Origin: Pseudomonadota bacterium
GTDB lineage: Bacteria > Pseudomonadota > Alphaproteobacteria > Caulobacterales > Caulobacteraceae
Length of the DNA: 12,936 nt
NCBI GenBank assembly: GCA_023445705.1
Contig: JAEXKM010000396.1
Location: forward strand, 1 to 12,936
Direction of reading: 5' to 3'
Made by a program: the position numbers and the translations under genes. The first letter of the stretch is position 1; the number at the start of each line of letters is the position of its first letter. Below, piece after piece: positions 1 to 5,473 of the stretch. The notes beneath the pieces were generated by a model. The model was given only the letters and a program-made list of their open reading frames with translations. It was not told where the DNA came from and made no database searches.

Positions 1-64
1 CTGCGCGCCAGTCGAGTGGTGACCACCGCTGCGCGGTTTGCTTTCCGGTAGGTAGCAGCCGAGA

Positions 65-80
65 TTGGCACTCGCCTTGC
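65..80 (+). promoter_or_regulatory. sigma-54-like (-24/-12) promoter motif
   Basis: The sequence TTGGCACTCGCCTTGC has GG at 67-68 and GC at 79-80 separated by exactly 10 bases, the invariant spacing of RpoN promoters. The TGGCAC and TTGC blocks are intact. A start site about 12 bases further on (near 92) would leave only ~9 bases before the ATG at 101, with no visible Shine-Dalgarno, so the transcript would be almost leaderless. The same bases also form a 6-bp inverted repeat (ACTCGC 70-75, GCGAGT 79-84), an alternative explanation. No activator sites can be judged because the window begins here. Confidence 0.4.
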
Positions 81-100
81 GAGTCTGCTAGTCCTGAACT

Positions 101-1717
101 ATGCGGCTGATTCTGAAGGCCTTCCCGCTCGACAGAAGCGGAATGCCCCTTCTCCGGAAAATCCTCGCTGGCGAACGCTCAAACAAGAGCGTCGACGCGT
201 TGATGCAGCATGTCGCAAGCCTCGGCGCGACCTATGCAGTGCTCGAGGATCCCTACACCGATAGGGACTATTCTTCCGATTACCAGAACTTCTATGCCGG
301 GGCCTTCAAGGATTATCCGCGCGAAACCAAGCGGCTACACCTCTTCGCAGAGGACGTCTCACACATCCTCGAAACGGATTTGGCCGAGCAGGACAAGGCC
401 TTCAGCGAGGCGAGCTACCTCGGCTTCATTGTGGTCCGCCCCATCCCGCAGGGCCCTATCGGACGCACGGTCCTGAAGTTCCCCTCGCTTGGCGCCGGGC
501 TAAGCGTCCGCCCCGCGGCGCGCGCGGAGTTCAAGACCAATCTGATCGCCGCCGAGCTCTCCGTGAAGGGGGCGCCCTTCATCCAGCAGGAGGCCCGCGT
601 CGGCGCCTGCGCCCAGGCCGCGATCTGGATGGCTTCGCTCGCCGTCCAGACCCGTCACCGGCGTACCGCCTGGCACTCCATGGCGGACATCACGCGCCTT
701 GCCGGCACGCCCACCGACGCGAGCCTGAGCACTGCCTTGCCCGCGGGTTCCGGCGGCCTCAACCCGATGCACATGATCCGCGCCCTGCGCGGCATGGGTC
801 ACCAGCCTCTCTTCGATCTGTTCAGGGACGAGGACTCCAAGCCTGTTCCGGGCCCGACCGCGGCCAGCATCGTTATGCGCTATCTGGACTCCGGCTTGCC
901 AGTGATCCTGACCATGCACTGCATCCAACATGCGATCACGGCAGTCGGCTATGTGGAGACGACGGGCGGCGCCCTTCGCGAGGACCAGACCTACGACGCT
1001 TTCGTGCGGGCGCTCGTGGTGCACGACGACCAAAGGGGCCCCTACCGGTTGATGCCGCTCACGGGCGAAGACATCGACGCCTTGCCCCGGGATCGGCTGC
1101 TCATGGAAGACGGCAAGGTTCTGACGGTCGAAGACCTCTCGCACATGTTCGTCCCGCTGCCGCCCCGCGTATTCCTGCGGGCTGATCGGGCGGACACAGT
1201 GGCCGGGGACTTCCTGTCGCGGCAGCGAGAGAAGCTCGCGAAGACCTATTCCGAGCTTCTGGCCGAGACCCCCGCGGCGGCCGCCAGGCTGGCGGCCTTT
1301 TTCGACTTGGTACGAGAGGACCGCTTGATCCGGCGAACCTACCTGACCACGGCGGCGCGGTATCGGCACCACCTCGCCAAGAACAATCTGAGCGATGAGC
1401 TCAAGGTGCAGTTGCTCAGCCGCACACTGCCGCACTTCATATGGGTGACAGAGCTGCTCGACGCTGACGCGGCGCAACAGTCCGAACATGGCCCCCGGCC
1501 GATCCTTGGACATATCGTCACCAACGCCACCAGCAGCAGCGACCCGAGCAGCGACCTCATCATGGCCCACCTGCCGCATGTGGTCGTGCACCGCGATCCG
1601 GACGGCCAAGCCGGCGCGTGGCCGGAATCGGTGGAATTCCCGGATATGGAGGAAGATGAGGAGGCGGTTCTGATCTCCGAGGACGCCCCCTATCTCAGCC
1701 GGATCCGGCGCTTCTAG
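101..1717 (+). CDS. Papain/C39-like cysteine peptidase-like protein next to Ubl operon
   Basis: 538 residues. I recognise no named family, but the middle has the order expected of a papain-fold peptidase: a Gln-rich stretch then Cys170 in VGACAQAAIW at the start of a helix, His277 in QHAITAVGY, and Asp309/Asp310 in VVHDDQRGPYR, resembling the 'H-x-hydrophobic-x-G-Y ... D' half of C39-like peptidases. Residues 1-160 and 340-538 are unassigned; the tail is acidic (about 513-528). There is no signal peptide, so it is probably cytoplasmic. An in-frame TGA at 95-97 makes ATG 101 the first possible start. The gene converges on the E1-like gene, overlapping its end by 4 bases. That suggests a role with the Ubl system, for example as a Ubl-specific or target protease; this role is inferred from position only. 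Catalytic activity is predicted, not shown. Confidence 0.6.
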   Translation: MRLILKAFPLDRSGMPLLRKILAGERSNKSVDALMQHVASLGATYAVLEDPYTDRDYSSDYQNFYAGAFKDYPRETKRLHLFAEDVSHILETDLAEQDKAFSEASYLGFIVVRPIPQGPIGRTVLKFPSLGAGLSVRPAARAEFKTNLIAAELSVKGAPFIQQEARVGACAQAAIWMASLAVQTRHRRTAWHSMADITRLAGTPTDASLSTALPAGSGGLNPMHMIRALRGMGHQPLFDLFRDEDSKPVPGPTAASIVMRYLDSGLPVILTMHCIQHAITAVGYVETTGGALREDQTYDAFVRALVVHDDQRGPYRLMPLTGEDIDALPRDRLLMEDGKVLTVEDLSHMFVPLPPRVFLRADRADTVAGDFLSRQREKLAKTYSELLAETPAAAARLAAFFDLVREDRLIRRTYLTTAARYRHHLAKNNLSDELKVQLLSRTLPHFIWVTELLDADAAQQSEHGPRPILGHIVTNATSSSDPSSDLIMAHLPHVVVHRDPDGQAGAWPESVEFPDMEEDEEAVLISEDAPYLSRIRRF

Positions 1718-3027
1718 CCGAGGCGCGCAGGCGCAAAGGCCGGCGAGCGACCGAGCTCGACGGGCATCACCTTGAAGACCGCCTCGTCAGCCAGCGGCAG
1801 CGTCAGATCGACAAGATCGCAGCAGCCCCCCGTCTCAAAGGCCCGCACGACCTGGGCGATCTGGATGGCGGCCGCCGCCAGTGCGGTGCACGGCACACCG
1901 ACGCTGCGCCCGGCGATCGACATGGCTCCGCACGCGTCGATCCGGCCGTCCGCGACCGCCCGTTCAAGACCGGGCGATAGTCGCGGCGCCGCCAGCGGCG
2001 TGTCGGGCCAGACCTCTGCAATACCCCGACGCCCAGGAAAAGCGTGCAGCCGCACATCGAAAGCTTCGGCTGCGGTCGCACCGAGGCCCGCATCGACCAT
2101 CAGGTCAAAGCCGGCCGAGGCCGCGGCCCGCCGGGCCTCGAGATTGTCGACGCACCCCAGGAGAACGCGGGGCTCGTCCCTGCCCGGCTGGTGGCCGAGC
2201 TGAAAGGCGCGCTCGCAGATATCGGTATTGAACCCCAACCTATCCGCCCATTCGGCAACGCACCGCGCCTTTCGTCGCCCTATCCAACTTGGTTCGGTCA
2301 GCACCTGGACGCCCAGATTTTCCAGTCCGGCCGTGTCGAAGTCCTGCAACAGCAGCCGAGCGTTGCGCGGATCCCAGTAGGGCAAGACGCCCAACACCAG
2401 CAGCGTGGCCTGCCCGAGATTGCCGAGGCCAAGAACCCAAAGTTCGGAAGGGAGGCGGAGCAGGCGGCCGTCGGCTGGCGCGTCAGGGCCCCAGGCTGAA
2501 AGGCCATAGGTCCGACGGCCGGCGCGCAGGTCCAGGAGGACATGGCGGCGAAACGCCTCCTGCAACCCCAGAGCCGCGGCCAGGACGCCGCCGATTTCGT
2601 TGCTTTGCGCAGCCTGGCCGGGCGGCTGTCCTGGCCCCACCCAGGCGCTCCAACCGTCCGCCCAACAGGCCAAGACGCCGTCCTTGCCGCGGCGCCCGAT
2701 ATGCAGTTGCGCCGCCCCTTGGGGCGCAGGTCTGTCGTGAGCTCCCGCCGCGATCAGGCGACGCCGGAATGATCCCGCGCCGTACAGGGCGAGACGGCAG
2801 GGCGGATCTTCCGCGGAGACCAGGTAGACGCCCCTCCGAAACATCCTTTTACCTGCGGCGACGACCGCCAGCAGCGCCGCCTGAGCCCAAGGCTCGACGC
2901 CCGCTTCATCGAACGAAACGGCAAGGGCTGCGCCGTCCAGCCGCCCCGTCGCGGCGTCCACATCCAGGCGGCTGTCGGCGGCCATCAGCCACTGGGCACC
3001 GCGGTCATGCTCGAACGTCACCGACAT
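1714..3027 (-). CDS. ThiF/E1-like Ubl-activating enzyme
   Basis: 437 residues from ATG at 3027; GGAGG lies 7 bases upstream, which favours it over the GTG one codon earlier. It should adenylate the C-terminal glycine of the Ubl protein with ATP. The C-terminal half is a Rossmann-type adenylation domain: nucleotide loop GLGNLG (about 200-205), acidic strand end LQDFDTAGLENLG (Asp229, Asp231, Asn237) and GCVDN (291-295), all hallmarks of ThiF/MoeB/E1 proteins. Cys366 (DACG) and Cys380 (GVPC) are candidates for the thioester cysteine. The usual arginine after the Asn-rich segment is not obvious, and the zinc CxxC pairs of ThiF/MoeB are absent. Residues 1-190 form an extra domain I cannot assign. 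The start overlaps the JAB stop (TGATG), so the two are probably translationally coupled as the last two genes of the operon. Confidence 0.82.
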   Translation of the reverse strand: MSVTFEHDRGAQWLMAADSRLDVDAATGRLDGAALAVSFDEAGVEPWAQAALLAVVAAGKRMFRRGVYLVSAEDPPCRLALYGAGSFRRRLIAAGAHDRPAPQGAAQLHIGRRGKDGVLACWADGWSAWVGPGQPPGQAAQSNEIGGVLAAALGLQEAFRRHVLLDLRAGRRTYGLSAWGPDAPADGRLLRLPSELWVLGLGNLGQATLLVLGVLPYWDPRNARLLLQDFDTAGLENLGVQVLTEPSWIGRRKARCVAEWADRLGFNTDICERAFQLGHQPGRDEPRVLLGCVDNLEARRAAASAGFDLMVDAGLGATAAEAFDVRLHAFPGRRGIAEVWPDTPLAAPRLSPGLERAVADGRIDACGAMSIAGRSVGVPCTALAAAAIQIAQVVRAFETGGCCDLVDLTLPLADEAVFKVMPVELGRSPAFAPARLG

Positions 3028-3542
3028 CACCGAACCTCCAGCCTGAAGGCGCGGCAGCCGGCTGTGCTGTGATTTCGCCAGGCCCCCCTGCCCTCATATT
3101 CGTAGATGCCGATCTGGCCGGGCCGGTAGTCGCGATCGGCGAAGTTCGGGATGATCAGCGCCATGTGGCCCCGCTCCGGAAGCATCGGGTTCGCCTGATC
3201 GATGGAGCTTTGACCATATCCCCCCGGATGGGTGTGGAGATCGGCGACAACTTCAAGGCCGAGATTCGCGCACCGAGCCCAGACCCTGTCCATCTTGGAG
3301 CCGTCGAAGACGATGATCCCACGCAGTGCGAGGGGATCGACCTCGTCATAGGCGATGAAGTGCGTGATCCGGCGCAGGCCCGAGGCCTCACGCCGCCCAA
3401 GGAGGAAGCCGCCGGCCTCTCGAACGCCCCCGCCCCGGTTACGCAGCTCGCGCAAGACTTGGGTCCAAAGGTCCGCCTTGCAGACCAGCTTGGGCGTCGG
3501 TCGCCCGAGCGAAAGAATAGTCCGTATCATGGACCAGAGCAT
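3027..3542 (-). CDS. JAB/JAMM metalloprotease (Ubl deconjugase)
   Basis: 171 residues. It is predicted to be a zinc isopeptidase that removes or recycles the Ubl modifier. The JAMM set is complete: Glu42 (in REAGGFLLG), then HTHPGGYGQSSID with His103, His105, Ser112 and Asp115 (H-x-H-P...S-x-x-D). The length fits a stand-alone prokaryotic JAB domain. A longer reading frame begins at 3743, but its extra part is low-complexity and lies over the E2 gene in another frame. The ATG at 3542 has GGAG 7 bases upstream and is chosen; ATG 3530 is the alternative. The gene overlaps the E2 coding region by about 104 bases in a different frame and its stop overlaps the E1 start. The family also includes RadC-like and cysteine-desulfurase-linked JABs, but the context points to Ubl processing. 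Confidence 0.85.
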   Translation of the reverse strand: MLWSMIRTILSLGRPTPKLVCKADLWTQVLRELRNRGGGVREAGGFLLGRREASGLRRITHFIAYDEVDPLALRGIIVFDGSKMDRVWARCANLGLEVVADLHTHPGGYGQSSIDQANPMLPERGHMALIIPNFADRDYRPGQIGIYEYEGRGAWRNHSTAGCRAFRLEVR

Positions 3543-3975
3543 GAACGGTCTCCAGGAAGGTGATGATGGTGCTGTCAGGTCCCCAGGCCAGATCGTGGTG
3601 GGCCTGGGGCCAGTGGGCTCGGGCGCCCCTGTCGATGGGGTGATAGAGACAGACGCCGCAACCGCTCGAAAAGCCGATGAGGACGGTTCCTGAGGCGCCA
3701 TGCGGACGATGGGTCTCGGCCAGCGGGGTGTCGGCGGGGCCATCCCACAGCGCTGCGGTCGGCGCGGTGGCGCGGTAGCCCGCGGCGTCGACCCTCAGCA
3801 GAAAGGACGCTGGTCCCTGCGCCCGCTGCGGGGCCTCGATCTGCACGTACAGAAGCGGGAAGCGCAGCAGGAGGAGGTTCCACTTCCTGCGGCGCGTTCC
3901 CAGACGGAAGGCCAGACTTTCGAGGTCGCGGCGAAGCGCGACCTCGTCTGGCGACAGGTTGTCGACGCCCCCCAT
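3439..3975 (-). CDS. Prokaryotic E2-like Ubl-conjugating protein
   Basis: 178 residues; ATG 3975 lies 4 bases after the Ubl stop. It should receive the activated Ubl from the E1-like enzyme as a thioester and pass it on. The diagnostic stretch is at 104-147: GCGVCLYHP followed, after a loop, by WGPDSTIITFLETVHALV. This lines up by eye with the eukaryotic E2 pattern of the catalytic cysteine (..GxICLD..) and the later W-S-P-A-L-T-I helix, making Cys109 the predicted catalytic residue; Cys106 is a second possibility. An HPN tripeptide is not visible; HP follows the cysteine (YHP) instead. The N-terminal part (8-70) has an amphipathic helix and strands compatible with an E2/RWD-type fold. The C-terminal ~25 residues overlap the start of the JAB gene in another frame. 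No RING or other E3 gene is visible nearby. Confidence 0.75.
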   Translation of the reverse strand: MGGVDNLSPDEVALRRDLESLAFRLGTRRRKWNLLLLRFPLLYVQIEAPQRAQGPASFLLRVDAAGYRATAPTAALWDGPADTPLAETHRPHGASGTVLIGFSSGCGVCLYHPIDRGARAHWPQAHHDLAWGPDSTIITFLETVHALVHDTDYSFARATDAQAGLQGGPLDPSLARAA

Positions 3976-3979
3976 TCGC

Positions 3980-4477
3980 CTAGCCCTGCGGCTTGACCTT
4001 GAAGACCAGCGCCAAGCGGACCGGGTGGCGGCCTTTGGTCAGCTGGCCCACGTGGGTGTCCGGCGGCAGGATCTCGTCGCCGAGCTTGAGCTGGAAATCG
4101 CTCGGCTCGCCATCCAGCTCGAAGGCCTTCGGCGAGATAGCCCACTTGATCACCCGGCGCATGGTCGCGCTGGGCCGAAAGGCGTGCTCCATCTCCTTGT
4201 TGTTGTAGGTGACCGAGACCTTGATCTTGCCCTTGGCCCCGACGTGGACGAGGCGGAACTCCCCGCTCAGCAGAGCGCGGATCAGGTCGGCGAGGTCGAT
4301 GGGATTGTCGTCGTCTTCGAGGCAGATCTCCTCAAGATCGTCGCGCTTGTACTCCTCGCGAAGCCGCGCGAGCAGCTCTTCATCGGTTTCGCTCGCCTTG
4401 AGCACGATGCTCTTCGGCTCGCGTTCGCCTTCGAGCGCGAAGACCAGTTCAGCTGTTTTCTCGGTGATGGTGGCCAT
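3980..4477 (-). CDS. Ubiquitin-like modifier with N-terminal extra domain
   Basis: 165 residues. The C-terminal domain (about 82-165) reads as a beta-grasp fold: strand KIKVSVTYNN, a second strand, helix MRRVIKWAI, then FQLKLGDEILPPDTHVGQL and a final strand RLALVFKV. It ends in Pro-Gln-Gly with glycine as the last residue, so the C-terminus appears ready for adenylation without processing. The N-terminal ~77 residues (AELVFALEG ... LLSGEFRLVHV) form a second alpha/beta unit rich in acidic residues; it may be a diverged Ubl or a separate domain. Arrangements with more than one such unit are known in bacterial multi-ubiquitin families. It is the first gene of the operon and has the strongest ribosome site in it (AGGAGG, 7 bases before ATG 4477), as expected for a modifier needed in excess over its enzymes. 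Confidence 0.78.
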   Translation of the reverse strand: MATITEKTAELVFALEGEREPKSIVLKASETDEELLARLREEYKRDDLEEICLEDDDNPIDLADLIRALLSGEFRLVHVGAKGKIKVSVTYNNKEMEHAFRPSATMRRVIKWAISPKAFELDGEPSDFQLKLGDEILPPDTHVGQLTKGRHPVRLALVFKVKPQG

Positions 4478-4484
4478 TGCAGCC

Positions 4485-4490
4485 CCTCCT
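4485..4490 (-). promoter_or_regulatory. Strong Shine-Dalgarno for Ubl gene
   Basis: On the minus strand this reads AGGAGG, a perfect six-base match to the anti-SD, 7 bases from ATG 4477. It fixes the Ubl start and predicts high translation of the modifier relative to the downstream enzymes, whose sites are weaker or embedded in upstream genes. Confidence 0.7.
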
Positions 4491-4529
4491 TTCGTTCCTG
4501 GAGGGAGAGTTGGGGGTCAGGCCCGGAAA

Positions 4530-4540
4530 TGTCAATATTA
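4530..4540 (-). promoter_or_regulatory. Candidate promoter elements of Ubl operon
   Basis: On the minus strand the sequence TAATATTGACA contains a good -10-like hexamer TAATAT (4540-4535), with TTCGGG about 17 bases upstream as a weak -35, and also a TTGACA that could instead be the -35 of a promoter closer to the gene. The palindrome at 4565-4579 lies directly upstream of or next to this region, so a bound repressor could block polymerase. The choice between the two readings is uncertain. Confidence 0.35.
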
Positions 4541-4564
4541 CAAACGTCGATAATTTTCCCGAAC

Positions 4565-4587
4565 TGCAAACCGTTTGCACCGCAAAC
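4565..4587. promoter_or_regulatory. Palindromic operator candidate in divergent promoter
   Basis: TGCAAACCGTTTGCA (4565-4579) is a perfect 15-bp palindrome with a single central base. It is followed 2 bases later by another GCAAAC half-site (4582-4587). It sits in the 172-bp spacer between the Ubl gene and the divergently transcribed XRE regulator, upstream of both candidate promoters. XRE-family dimers bind such dyads, so this is the natural operator for autoregulation and control of the Ubl operon. Confidence 0.6.
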
Positions 4588-4649
4588 TTTCGCCTTCCCG
4601 AAACACCGCCCTGGTGCTATCCTCAAGCCCTCACGCCAGACGAGGACTC

Positions 4650-4943
4650 ATGGACGATCGCATCTACCGCGTGTTTGGAAGCCGCCTCCGCGAGATCCGG
4701 GAGCAGGCGGACGTCACCCAGGAGGAACTCGCCCGGCGAGTGGACCTTTCGAGGACCTCGATCACCAACATCGAGAAGGGGCGACAACGGATCTTGCTGC
4801 ACCAGTTGGTCGACTTCGCCGACGCGCTGAAGGTCCCGGCGTCGGAGTTGATGCCCAAGACCGAGCCCGGCAGCGAGGAACTGCGCGAAGACGTGGCTAA
4901 AATCGTCGAGGCCTTGAAGGGCGCGCCGAAAGGCGCTGCGTGA
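4650..4943 (+). CDS. XRE/Cro-CI family HTH transcriptional regulator
   Basis: 97 residues from ATG 4650, which has GAGG 4 bases upstream; an ATG 75 bases earlier gives an unlikely N-terminus and would start over the operator. A single helix-turn-helix of the XRE type spans about residues 10-65: LREIREQADVTQEELARRV, then the recognition helix SRTSITNIEKGRQRI and the closing helix LVDFADALKVPASEL. The remaining ~30 residues are a short helix with a polar tail. It is divergent from the Ubl operon and its stop overlaps the GTG start of the ImmA-like gene (GTGA), so the two are made together. It most likely represses both its own promoter and the Ubl operon through the dyad at 4565-4587. This regulatory role is inferred from layout. 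Confidence 0.85.
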   Translation: MDDRIYRVFGSRLREIREQADVTQEELARRVDLSRTSITNIEKGRQRILLHQLVDFADALKVPASELMPKTEPGSEELREDVAKIVEALKGAPKGAA

Positions 4944-5458
4944 GCAGCTACCGCGTCAGCCTCGTTCGACTGCGCCGCCACATCGAGCCGCTACTGGCTT
5001 CCCAGCGCGCGCCTGCGGTCGATCTGGACCCAATCCTGTCCACCCTGGGTGTTGAACTGCAGATCCTGGTCCTTGAGCAGGATCTCTCGGCCATCCTTTA
5101 TCGACACGCCAGCCAACGGGTGATCGTCGCCAACGCCGCCCAGACGCCCGCCGGCCGTCGATTTGCAATTGCGCGCCAGCTTGGTCACCTCTCGCTCCAC
5201 AAAGGCGAGGAAGTCCGCGTCGACGACGGCGCAAGGGTCGACCTCAGCGATCCTCGGAAGGCCGACCTTCAAGAACTCGAGGCCCTGGAGGCGACTTGGT
5301 TCGCGCTCGAACTCCTCATGCCGTACGCCTGGATCGCCGGGGAAATCCCACGGGGAAGGCTGGATCTACAACCGGCCAACGAGATCGACGAGATTGCATC
5401 CCGATATCAGGTGGAAAGCCACATCGTCACATTCCGGTTGGCGACGCTGTTTCATTAG
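4940..5458 (+). CDS. ImmA/IrrE-like protein with decayed HExxH motif
   Basis: 172 residues starting at GTG 4940, overlapping the XRE stop by 4 bases. The ImmA/IrrE (COG2856-type) architecture is recognisable: RRFAIARQLGHLSLH at about 73-87, followed by LEALEATWFALELLMP (112-127), which corresponds to the family's E-A-N-x-F-A-x-x-L-L-M-P segment. In active members the first block reads H-E-L-G-H. Here the first His is Arg79 and the catalytic Glu is Gln80; only His83 and the downstream Glu117 remain. Each change is explained by one base (CAC to CGC, GAG to CAG). It is therefore probably unable to cut by the normal zinc mechanism and may act as a sensor or anti-repressor that binds the XRE partner. 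In related phage, ICE and CBASS modules the active version cleaves the repressor. Confidence 0.75.
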   Translation: MSSYRVSLVRLRRHIEPLLASQRAPAVDLDPILSTLGVELQILVLEQDLSAILYRHASQRVIVANAAQTPAGRRFAIARQLGHLSLHKGEEVRVDDGARVDLSDPRKADLQELEALEATWFALELLMPYAWIAGEIPRGRLDLQPANEIDEIASRYQVESHIVTFRLATLFH

Positions 5459-5473
5459 AGCGCCGTCCGTCTC

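Noticed and set aside
500..1609. 369-residue open frame on the minus strand inside the cysteine-protease gene
   Set aside because: Antisense shadow in high-GC DNA; composition is Arg/Gly/His-rich with no recognisable motif, and the plus-strand protein has a clear fold signature.
2289..3563. 424-residue plus-strand frame over the E1 and JAB genes
   Set aside because: Arg/Pro-rich antisense frame spanning two genes with definite motifs on the other strand.
3543..3743. N-terminal extension of the JAB frame
   Set aside because: Pro/Ser/Thr-rich, lies out of frame over the conserved catalytic part of the E2 gene, and ATG 3542 has a better ribosome site.
101..5458. Interpretation of the ThiF/JAB pair as a thiamine, molybdopterin or cysteine biosynthesis locus
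   Set aside because: No ThiS/MoaD/CysO-sized carrier or sulfurtransferase gene is present, while an E2-like protein and a larger Ubl are; the context fits protein conjugation better.
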